Of a stretch of DNA of 5,408 nt, positions 1 to 5,378 are shown piece by piece. The translations under genes were made by a program, and so were the position numbers. The notes beneath the pieces were generated by a model. It had not been told where the DNA came from. It saw only the letters and a list, made by a program, of their open reading frames with translations, and did no database searches. This DNA comes from Candidatus Nanopelagicales bacterium (GTDB lineage Bacteria; Actinomycetota; Actinomycetes; S36-B12; UBA5976): assembly GCA_030831445.1 (NCBI GenBank), contig JAURLB010000138.1, positions 1-5,408 on the forward strand, read 5' to 3'. Every line of letters starts with the position of its first letter. Positions within the stretch are counted from its first letter, which is position 1.

Positions 1-94
1 ACTCGCAGGAACCACTGGTGTGGTTGTTGCCTATGTTCCGCTTCTCGCAACAGTGCTTGCTCTTGGCGCTGGAAAAGATTCAGCGACTAGCTAA
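1..94 (+). CDS. C-terminal end of an unidentified membrane protein (5' truncated by window edge)
   Basis: Reading from base 2, the plus strand gives 30 sense codons and then TAA at 92-94. The peptide is strongly hydrophobic (for example GVVVAYVPLLATVLALGAG) and ends in a short polar tail, KDSATS. That looks like the last membrane-spanning helix and tail of an integral membrane protein whose start lies outside the window. The other plus frames here give Cys/Arg/Trp-rich peptides unlike real protein. The gene converges on the minus-strand reductase gene, and the two coding ends overlap by 8 bp (87-94), so there is no room for a separate terminator between them. The family cannot be told from 30 residues. 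The call rests only on hydrophobic composition and the in-frame stop, so confidence is moderate at best. Confidence 0.45.
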   Translation, partial: LAGTTGVVVAYVPLLATVLALGAGKDSATS

Positions 95-527
95 TCCGCG
101 TCAAGCGAACGAGTGGAATTCGACGCTCGGTCTTCACCTGATAGTTCGCGAAGTCTGCCCAAATCCCAACCATCGTGTTCCATGCAGTCTCACGATCGGC
201 AACTTCAGCCATGGTTTGTGCATTCGCCTGAAACACTTCTGCTCCAACCTGCAGGGTCACTTCTTTGTTCGCCAAGAGATTTTCGTACCACAACGGATTA
301 GTTGGGTGTCCACCCTTCGAGGCAACAATCACGTAGTCATCACCGATGCGCCCATAAATCAGTGCGGTTCGGCGCAATGCCCCAGACTTACGACCGGTCA
401 CGGTAAGCAACAGCGTTGGAACGCCTCTCCAAATATGGCCTTCTTCGCCGTTCGTCTCTACATATTGGCGAATGTGGTCGGCAACCCACTCGCTCGGGCT
501 GTCAATGATGATTGGCTCTGAAGTCAT
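87..527 (-). CDS. Deazaflavin (F420)-dependent nitroreductase / quinone reductase family protein
   Basis: This 146-residue protein matches the Ddn-like family of F420H2-dependent reductases in length and motifs. An N-terminal amphipathic stretch is followed by WRGVPTLLLTVTGRKSG at about residues 33-49 and then ALRRTALIYGRIGDDYVIVASKGG at about 50-73, with the family's basic and glycine residues that contact the F420 phosphate. The TNPLWYENL segment at about 76-84 is the usual P-x-W-Y-x-N-L signature. Family members use F420H2 to reduce quinones, nitro-compounds or other activated substrates, generally at the cytoplasmic face of the membrane; the substrate here cannot be predicted. The ATG at 527 has no evident Shine-Dalgarno and lies 16 nt after the regulator's stop, so it is probably read from the same transcript. 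Its function has no obvious link to pili and may simply be operon tailing. The family call is secure; the role is open. Confidence 0.9.
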   Translation of the reverse strand: MTSEPIIIDSPSEWVADHIRQYVETNGEEGHIWRGVPTLLLTVTGRKSGALRRTALIYGRIGDDYVIVASKGGHPTNPLWYENLLANKEVTLQVGAEVFQANAQTMAEVADRETAWNTMVGIWADFANYQVKTERRIPLVRLTRIS

Positions 528-543
528 GGCGGCAGGTTAACGC

Positions 544-2319
544 CTAAATATTGGTGAGCAACGACTCTCTCAGTTTCGCGATCTCGTTGTTTTCACGATC
601 CAAGAACTGATCCTCTGCAATGCGTAAACGCTCATATGCAAGCCATTCAGAATTTATGCCCGAGATATTCCGCTCTTGCGCATGTGCTTGCATTCGCAAG
701 GATATGAGAGCTTCATGTCCACGTAGAGCCTTTAGGCCTTTTCCTGTGGCCCAAAAGACCCCTTCGAGGTCCTGTTTCGACATGTAAAAATCTGAGAGCA
801 TCAGTGCTCCAGTAATTATGGTGAGCACAATATTTGAGGTGATCCCCTCTGTGTCTGCCCAAACAAAGTCCTCTCCCGCAAATGGCAGATCTCGAACAAG
901 ATCAAGCGCTTCTCTCAGAATTTTGAACTCTTCTTCACCGCCCTTTAGTTTCACTTTTACAATTGCTGCTTCAAGAATCTCAGCATCTGTAATCACTTCG
1001 AACCCGACTCGGAACACATCATTACTTTCTCTCTCGAGAAGGTTTTGCCCGTTTTGATTTATCACCTTGCGTACCCCTGAAACCACATTGTTGAAGGTTG
1101 AATCCTCGATCGAGACACCCCACAATGCTGTACGAGCTGCTATTCGCGTAGGTCTGTCTCGGTGCATTACCAGCCACGTAAGTAGTTCTGCAGATTTTGA
1201 TCTTTCAAACCGAAGAGTTTCCCAACTCCTGTTGGCGATCTCCACGGGCCCCATAATTCGAACACAGATTCTCCAATCAGCCACCTCGCTTATGTTGCAG
1301 GCGATTGGTTGACGCACTAACGGTTTCGAAAGATCACTCTGTAACGACCCAATGATCTCCGCATCCCTTCCCTTAATCATGAAAGGCGAAAAATATAGAT
1401 CACCCGGTTCAATCTTCCATCCATCATGAGTTTGCGAAATGTGGATACTTGATGAGTCCGAGTGACCACGATGGACTGACTTCGTGCGTGCGGTCGATAA
1501 TGACAAGAAACAGTTGAGGTACAGGATTATTTCGTCAGCAGCATTTTCATCAATTGGATGAATAGAAATCTCGTCATTTGCTCCAATGGAGAGAAGTGCT
1601 GTTTCTGCTCCAACTTTCCCGAGAGGGATTGTTATAACCGCTGATTTACAATTCCCCGATCTAGCAATGTCTGTGACGAACCCGTTCTCGTTCATCGTTG
1701 CCACTACGCACGTTGGAACCGAGAGACACCCCTGCGGATTTCTGCTCAATGGCCACACAGAGGCCTTGTATAAGAGTTGAGACCAATACATCTGGGATCT
1801 CTTTGATGCTGGCTCAGCGTGCATCTCGCCCGATGAAAGTTGCAGTTTTCGCCTATGGTTACTTTCAATCAACGAAAGCAAGGACATGAATGCAAACGTT
1901 GAGGGCATGAACGTTTGATAATTACTCTGGGTCTCTTGCACCTTCACTATGTTTTCAACTTGGGCGCTCTTGACTTCTTGTTCATTACCCGTACTTTTTG
2001 ATGCCGAGTGAGCCGAAATGAGCCATAAAGTCACGACAAATGCAGCCGCAGCTTTTTTGAATAATTGATCAGATGGCTCAATTATTCCGTATCGCTTGAG
2101 GGTCACCGCTTGCATGATCACACTTGTTGTGCCAAAAAGCCAAACAGCCCACAAAACGAAGCTGGCACCAGATCGGATGAACAGTTCCGGGTCGTTTATT
2201 TGACGAAACACAGCGAATCGAGAAAACAGTTCAAACGGACTCTGCTTAATTGCAATTAAACACAGTGGGATTCCAATAAGAAATGCTGTACCTACTGCAA
2301 GCGTTCGTAAACGTTTCAT
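544..2319 (-). CDS. Membrane-anchored SARP/BTAD-type transcriptional regulator at the end of a Tad operon
   Basis: The 591-residue protein has four predicted membrane segments at about residues 7-25, 51-72, 88-104 and 136-151. Positive clusters (K75-R76, K88-K89, R156-R157-K158) place the C-terminus in the cytoplasm and leave residues 105-135 outside as a polar loop. A middle region (about 200-340) has no recognised domain. Residues 352-420 resemble the OmpR/SARP winged helix (RIMGPVEI ... ARTALWG ... VVSGVRKVI). Residues about 444-570 resemble the bacterial transcriptional activator domain, a helical repeat, including DLPFAGEDFVWAD and the final EWLAYERLR. Many actinobacterial relatives near pilus genes carry a LysM domain between membrane segments; none is visible here. 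The ATG overlaps the TadG-like stop as ATGA (2316-2319) with no Shine-Dalgarno, so translation is probably coupled to the pilus genes. It likely regulates transcription from the membrane in response to an envelope or pilus signal (inference). Stop is TAG. Confidence 0.82.
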   Translation of the reverse strand: MKRLRTLAVGTAFLIGIPLCLIAIKQSPFELFSRFAVFRQINDPELFIRSGASFVLWAVWLFGTTSVIMQAVTLKRYGIIEPSDQLFKKAAAAFVVTLWLISAHSASKSTGNEQEVKSAQVENIVKVQETQSNYQTFMPSTFAFMSLLSLIESNHRRKLQLSSGEMHAEPASKRSQMYWSQLLYKASVWPLSRNPQGCLSVPTCVVATMNENGFVTDIARSGNCKSAVITIPLGKVGAETALLSIGANDEISIHPIDENAADEIILYLNCFLSLSTARTKSVHRGHSDSSSIHISQTHDGWKIEPGDLYFSPFMIKGRDAEIIGSLQSDLSKPLVRQPIACNISEVADWRICVRIMGPVEIANRSWETLRFERSKSAELLTWLVMHRDRPTRIAARTALWGVSIEDSTFNNVVSGVRKVINQNGQNLLERESNDVFRVGFEVITDAEILEAAIVKVKLKGGEEEFKILREALDLVRDLPFAGEDFVWADTEGITSNIVLTIITGALMLSDFYMSKQDLEGVFWATGKGLKALRGHEALISLRMQAHAQERNISGINSEWLAYERLRIAEDQFLDRENNEIAKLRESLLTNI

Positions 2320-2714
2320 GGTGAGGTAAATGGTTGTGCGGACCGAACTGCCGAAACAGATCTATCTCGTACTCCAAATATCCCAAGTAAAATCATTGGA
2401 ACTTTGATGTTCGTGGTGACAGTTACAGAATTTTCATCCGCTGTGGCTACACCAGTAATCCCTATTGTTTCCAAAAATCTATTGGCAGAAATAGTTGCAG
2501 CAGATTTGTCAATTGTCGGGTTTCCGCTTCGTAGCGACGTAACCTGCTGAGCCCCTGCGCGCGCAGCATTTTCTGCTGCATCGGTAGCTTCTGCTCTGGC
2601 AGCGATCATCCGTCCTCCATCGAACGCCAATCCAGCACACGCGACAAAGGTCATCGACAACACAACCACGAATCCAGAGATCGACCCCCGCTCATTTCGG
2701 CTTGGATCACTCAC
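2316..2714 (-). CDS. Short TadG-like pilus assembly protein (TadG N-terminal domain type)
   Basis: The protein is 132 residues from the GTG at 2714. It has a charged leader ending NERG (residues 7-10), then a hydrophobic helix (about 11-31), then the hallmark of TadG N-terminal domains, AFDGGRMIAARAEATDAAENAARAGAQQV (about 30-58, shown here as a family resemblance), and a beta-rich extracytoplasmic tail. Full TadG proteins of proteobacteria exceed 400 residues and carry a von Willebrand-type domain; this one has only the N-terminal part, as is common in actinobacterial Tad loci. I chose GTG 2714 over an upstream GTG at 2726 because it forms a GTGA overlap with the preceding stop and has GGAGG five bases upstream, whereas that GGAGG would lie inside the longer reading frame. 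It ends at TGA 2316-2318, overlapping the regulator's ATG. Its likely role is as an envelope-anchored accessory or minor pilin-like subunit. Confidence 0.8.
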   Translation of the reverse strand: MSDPSRNERGSISGFVVVLSMTFVACAGLAFDGGRMIAARAEATDAAENAARAGAQQVTSLRSGNPTIDKSAATISANRFLETIGITGVATADENSVTVTTNIKVPMILLGIFGVRDRSVSAVRSAQPFTSP

Positions 2715-3109
2715 GGAATCCTCCACGCATCAATGACCTCAATTGATGACGCACTCACCTGGTCTGGCAATAGCCCAAGCAATTCGGTTCCATCAACTCG
2801 AACAAAACACGAGACACGAACTTGGACAGCAGATACTCCGCCAGTATCTACATCGTCAACATTGATTGAAAGCTTCTTACAGGAAACTCCTGTGAGCATA
2901 AGGTCGGTCTCAACTGCAGATTTGGCGGCTGACACCATTTTGGACTGATTTGCAAGCGAACCTGCTCGCGCACCTTGATCGGCTGCATGTTGCACCTGAA
3001 CCTTTGCTTCACTCAAACGTCCCGAGTGGACTCCAAAAAGCACCATCACCATGAGTGCCGGAGCAAGGAGAACCATCTCAACGGTCAAACTTCCCTGTTC
3101 AGTTCTCAC
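2711..3109 (-). CDS. TadE-like minor pilin / pilus assembly protein (second TadE copy)
   Basis: The 132-residue protein has a six-residue leader MRTEQG, then SLTVEMVLLAP and a hydrophobic helix to about residue 28. This is the classic TadE N-terminus: cleavage is expected after G6, and glutamate sits at mature position +5 (E11), as in type IV pilins. The motif HAADQGARAGSLA at about 41-53 is typical of TadE-like proteins. The extracytoplasmic part contains two cysteines, C77 and C101, in predicted beta strands, which could form a disulfide. TadE proteins are pseudopilins processed by a prepilin peptidase and needed for Flp pilus assembly. The start is a GTG that overlaps the preceding stop as GTGA (3106-3109) and has GGAGG seven bases upstream. 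It is the most canonical of the four pilin-like proteins in this window. Confidence 0.85.
   Translation of the reverse strand: MRTEQGSLTVEMVLLAPALMVMVLFGVHSGRLSEAKVQVQHAADQGARAGSLANQSKMVSAAKSAVETDLMLTGVSCKKLSINVDDVDTGGVSAVQVRVSCFVRVDGTELLGLLPDQVSASSIEVIDAWRIP
2720..2724 (-). promoter_or_regulatory. Ribosome binding site of the TadG-like gene
   Basis: The minus strand reads GGAGG followed by ATTCC and then GTGAGTGAT. The five-base spacing to GTG 2714 is good, and the motif decides the start codon against the alternative GTG at 2726. The site lies within the last codons of the upstream TadE-like gene. Confidence 0.75.
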
Positions 3110-3474
3110 CTTTCTGCCTCCAAAACAAATCTCTCCAATGGTTCAGAAGCAGATCGAGTTACAGATGTTGGGAATAACGGAAGAATTGAAGGAACACTCA
3201 GTGATACTTCAACTTGAATCTCGCTAATTCCCCTACGTACAACTGGAGTTTTTCCTTCGGACGCTCGCAGTTCTGCGGCAGACTTCACAACTGCGGCGAT
3301 TGCATGAATTTCACTTCCTCCTACAGCAGCCCCCGCAATTGCCCCATCTTGAGCAGCGATCGCAGCGAGTTGAGCCGTATGAAAGTACAGAGTTACCTGA
3401 ATCCCAAAGAGCAAGAACAACAACAGCACAGGCACTGCGAGCACCGCCTGTGCTGTTGTCTCACCACGATCCAT
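3106..3474 (-). CDS. TadE-like minor pilin / pilus assembly protein (first TadE copy)
   Basis: From the ATG at 3474 the protein is 122 residues. It has a four-residue leader MDRG, then ETTAQAVLAVP and a hydrophobic helix to about residue 30. Alanine-rich helical sequence follows (about 33-62), then a beta-rich tail with no cysteine. Shape, size and place between an Flp-like gene and another TadE-like gene support a TadE-type pseudopilin. The mature +5 position is glutamine rather than glutamate, which is unusual. An upstream in-frame TTG at 3489 would add MGNAE and overlap the preceding stop by 8 bp; neither start has a strong Shine-Dalgarno, and ATG is preferred for codon type and its 7-nt gap after the previous stop. 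Codons 6 to 19 lie inside a perfect 14-bp inverted repeat. It ends in a GTGA overlap with the next gene. Confidence 0.78.
   Translation of the reverse strand: MDRGETTAQAVLAVPVLLLFLLFGIQVTLYFHTAQLAAIAAQDGAIAGAAVGGSEIHAIAAVVKSAAELRASEGKTPVVRRGISEIQVEVSLSVPSILPLFPTSVTRSASEPLERFVLEAER
3117..3121 (-). promoter_or_regulatory. Ribosome binding site of the second TadE-like gene
   Basis: The minus strand reads GGAGG, then CAGAAAG, then GTG at 3109. The strong motif at seven-base spacing supports the GTG start and implies that ribosomes can initiate here independently of, as well as by coupling to, the upstream gene. Confidence 0.7.
3420..3459 (-). repeat. Perfect 14-bp inverted repeat (mRNA hairpin) at the start of the first TadE-like gene
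   Basis: The arm ACAACAGCACAGGC (3420-3433 on the plus strand) is exactly complementary to GCCTGTGCTGTTGT (3446-3459), with a 12-nt loop. The stem has 8 G-C pairs out of 14. In the operon mRNA it begins 22 nt after the Flp-like stop codon and 12 nt after the ATG triplet of the TadE-like gene. The 14 nt after the stem (3419-3406) contain 9 uridines but no unbroken run, so it is only a partial match to an intrinsic terminator. It could attenuate transcription, protect the 3' end of an Flp-like mRNA, or lower translation of the minor subunit. The repeat itself is seen directly; the function is inferred. Confidence 0.6.
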
Positions 3475-3481
3475 CTCGGCA

Positions 3482-3676
3482 TTACCCAAGGTCTAATGAA
3501 TTTGCTTTGTCGCGAACACGTGACGTAATCGTCGCACCAACTGCAATTGCCAAAGCAATCAAAGCTGCGGCCATAACTACCGTTGTTGCACTGACTTCGC
3601 CAGATTCCATGTCTCGCTCACGTGAGGCAGCGAACCTGGTCCATAAATACTGAAATTGCATTTTTTGTATTGACAT
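3482..3676 (-). CDS. Flp-like pilin candidate (small single-helix prepilin-like protein)
   Basis: The 64-residue protein has a basic/aromatic leader (about 1-26) ending RDMESG, a hydrophobic segment at about 32-52 (TVVMAAALIALAIAVGATIT), and a short charged tail. Size, leader and position directly after tadC match a Flp pilin, the major subunit of Tad pili, with cleavage expected after G26. Against this, the canonical Glu-Tyr at mature +5/+6 is replaced by T31-T32, so it may be a diverged pilin or an accessory membrane peptide. ATG 3676 is preferred because AAAGGGG lies just upstream; ATGs at 3661 and 3610 have weaker signals, although a start at 3610 (MESGEVSA) would resemble the next gene's short leader. 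The first codons are AT-rich with an A6 run, favouring efficient initiation. It is separated from tadC by 50 nt, the largest gap in the operon. Confidence 0.65.
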   Translation of the reverse strand: MSIQKMQFQYLWTRFAASRERDMESGEVSATTVVMAAALIALAIAVGATITSRVRDKANSLDLG

Positions 3677-3726
3677 AATTCCCCTTTGTAGAACTCGAAT
3701 TTCATTAACAAACCAAATGTGAAGAG
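3677..3726 (-). other. 50-nt intergenic spacer between tadC-like and Flp-like genes
   Basis: This is the only gap of note inside the operon. It is AT-rich and ends in the Flp-like ribosome binding site. I see no clear -35/-10 pair and no hairpin, but a weak internal promoter (for example around TTAATGA on the minus strand) cannot be excluded. Confidence 0.4.
3681..3687 (-). promoter_or_regulatory. Ribosome binding site of the Flp-like gene
   Basis: The minus strand reads AAAGGGG, then AATT, then ATG at 3676. It is a good purine-rich Shine-Dalgarno in an AT-rich, probably unstructured leader, and it supports the 64-residue form over shorter starts. Confidence 0.6.
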
Positions 3727-4545
3727 TTATAGACCCCCAATCACGAGAGTTACTGCGGGATATCCGATCAACACGATGAACGCAATAAAGAGCAGGACCA
3801 TGGGAAGCCCCATGCGCTCTGTTGCAGCATTTGCAGAAGCTTCAACCTCGCTCATTTGGCGGTAGCGCAAAGATTCCGCGCGTGCAGCGAGCGAGGTTCT
3901 GATCCGAGCGCCATGCTCTCCTGCAAGTTGAATTGATCCTGCAATTTCCTTTATTTGTGCCAATGCGTAGGTATCTCCTAGCCGTGAAAGTTCGGTCCAA
4001 GGAGACGTCCTTGTACTTTGAGCGATCGTGAGAGCACGTCGAATCTGCTCAAAGGACCACCCATCGCCGGACTCGGCTGCAGCAATAAGGGCAGTCTCAG
4101 TTCCCGCGCCGCCCGCAAGCAAAATATTGGTCAGATCAAGAAAACTTGAAAAGGAGTGAAGAAACGAACGGCGTCTCGCCTTGGACAACTGACGAATTTT
4201 GTATTCCGGATACATGAAGCCAGAAGTCATGGCGATCAAAGGAACCACAATGATCATTCCAAGCGAGATGTTTGTTCCTGCGGTTTGTGCAAGAACTAGA
4301 AAAAGTCCAGAAAATCCTGCGCCAATTACCAGCCCTGTCAGTTTGCTTGCTACCAGTGATGAGGCATTGATATTGCAGATCAATAGATCAGAGTTCAATC
4401 GTGAATTGGTGTTACGACGCATCGAATTGATGCTGGTTCTAATCAGATATTTAATTACATACTTGACTCGATCTACAACAGAAGACGCAACGCACAGAAC
4501 CACTCCGATGGAAATCAATATTCCAAGGGCAATTGCGCGAATCAT
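3727..4545 (-). CDS. tadC: TadC-like inner-membrane platform protein (type II secretion F domain)
   Basis: The 272-residue protein has membrane segments at about 4-21, 69-88, 91-112 and 247-270, and a cytoplasmic type II secretion F domain at about 130-262. Family-like features include the first helix of the domain (FLDLTNILLAGGAGTETAL, about 135-153), the segment LGDTYALAQIKEIAGSIQLAGEHGARI (about 189-215), and the final helix pair ending RMGLPMVLLFIAFIVLIGYPAV. TadC and TadB are thought to pair as the membrane platform on which the TadA ATPase acts to extrude the pilus. The ATG overlaps the tadB-like stop as ATGA (4542-4545) with no Shine-Dalgarno, so coupling is expected. The assignment as TadC rather than a second TadB rests on gene order (second F-domain gene, next to the pilin) and on the C-terminal pattern; the F-domain family call is firm. 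Stop is TAA. Confidence 0.85.
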   Translation of the reverse strand: MIRAIALGILISIGVVLCVASSVVDRVKYVIKYLIRTSINSMRRNTNSRLNSDLLICNINASSLVASKLTGLVIGAGFSGLFLVLAQTAGTNISLGMIIVVPLIAMTSGFMYPEYKIRQLSKARRRSFLHSFSSFLDLTNILLAGGAGTETALIAAAESGDGWSFEQIRRALTIAQSTRTSPWTELSRLGDTYALAQIKEIAGSIQLAGEHGARIRTSLAARAESLRYRQMSEVEASANAATERMGLPMVLLFIAFIVLIGYPAVTLVIGGL

Positions 4546-5378
4546 GTGCTGAGCACCATGCGTCGACGAACAAAGCGTTCAGGCTCAATAATCTTCGCCA
4601 TGCTTTGCATCAGCGAAAGCGACACCGCAAAAACACCAAGGATCCCTGAAAGCACTACTTGACCCTGGATCGACGAATACGGCTGCAAATAAGGTCGATT
4701 GAACAGAAACAATCCCAATACGAACAAAGCAATCACCGTTGCGATGATTTTCACCGCACTTCGAGTTCGTGCCCTACCCACCCACACCCTGCTACGCATT
4801 TTGCTCTCATCGCGAGCACATTGAGCGATTTGAGTAAGCAGCATTCCAAGATCACGAGCTTGATGCTGCGAAGCAGTTACCAACGCTGCGACAACAAAAT
4901 CTGCTGTCGAGTTATTCACCTCATCGCCGAATCTTCGTAATCCGTCCTCAAGAGACCCGTAACCAATATATGAAGCAAGTTTCTTGACTTGAGTCTGCAA
5001 TACAAGTGGCGCATGTACAGAGGTAGCAACAATTGCTTGCTCTAATCCATGTGCACCAGCCAACGTGTCTCGCAGTTGTTCTGTCCAGGTAGCTATGCCA
5101 TCTACGAGTTCTTGTTCGTTTCTCGTTTGGATATACGGTCGACCGATTCCAGGGATAGCCGCAACAAGCAGTGCCACGGACCCTGCAACAACCGCCCATC
5201 CGGTCACAACAAGCATCACTACAAATGCAAATGGAATTGCTAATTGGGCCAATCGAAACTGAAAACTTCTCAGTCCAACAAGATTCAGCCAAGTTGACTG
5301 CACGCCTCGGGGAATGAGTAGAAGAAAGACTCCAAGCCCTGCTGTGGCGCCGCTAAGCAGCATCAGAAAAACCGTCAT
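4542..5378 (-). CDS. tadB: TadB-like inner-membrane platform protein (type II secretion F domain)
   Basis: The 278-residue protein has membrane segments at about 4-22, 45-60, 61-77, 209-226 and 240-259. The cytoplasmic F domain spans about 95-220 and contains WTEQLRDTLAGAHGLEQAI (about 98-116), a segment strongly typical of TadB, and the later LGMLLTQIAQCARDESKMR with a basic run before the next helix. TadB is one half of the Tad export platform. The ATG at 5378 overlaps the stop of the upstream gene as ATGA (5375-5378), with a modest purine stretch (GAAGAG) nearby. It is followed by the tadC-like gene with another ATGA overlap, giving the usual tadA-tadB-tadC order. Length is near that of family members, and no sign of damage is visible. 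Confidence 0.87.
   Translation of the reverse strand: MTVFLMLLSGATAGLGVFLLLIPRGVQSTWLNLVGLRSFQFRLAQLAIPFAFVVMLVVTGWAVVAGSVALLVAAIPGIGRPYIQTRNEQELVDGIATWTEQLRDTLAGAHGLEQAIVATSVHAPLVLQTQVKKLASYIGYGSLEDGLRRFGDEVNNSTADFVVAALVTASQHQARDLGMLLTQIAQCARDESKMRSRVWVGRARTRSAVKIIATVIALFVLGLFLFNRPYLQPYSSIQGQVVLSGILGVFAVSLSLMQSMAKIIEPERFVRRRMVLST

Noticed and set aside
18..521. 167-residue plus-strand open frame opposite the reductase gene
   Set aside because: It is antisense to a protein with clear F420-reductase motifs, and its own peptide shows no domain, helix pattern or ribosome binding site.
105..2319. LysM domain in the external loop of the BTAD regulator
   Set aside because: Related actinobacterial proteins often have one, but residues 105-135 are short and lack any G-D-T-L-W-like motif.
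3406..3459. Inverted repeat plus U-rich tract as a full intrinsic terminator
   Set aside because: The uridines are interrupted and arise from Leu/Phe codons of an intact coding sequence with coupled genes downstream. At most it is a leaky attenuator, so it is listed as a repeat.
3214..3653. Two overlapping plus-strand open frames (3214-3528 and 3300-3653)
   Set aside because: They lie opposite the Flp-like and TadE-like genes, have low-complexity Gln/Ser/Arg-rich peptides and no supported start. They are shadows of the minus-strand genes.
4948..5292. 114-residue minus-strand open frame within tadB
   Set aside because: It is out of frame with the tadB-like gene, whose F domain and membrane helices are clear. 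The peptide is rich in Cys, Trp and Arg, as expected of a shifted frame.
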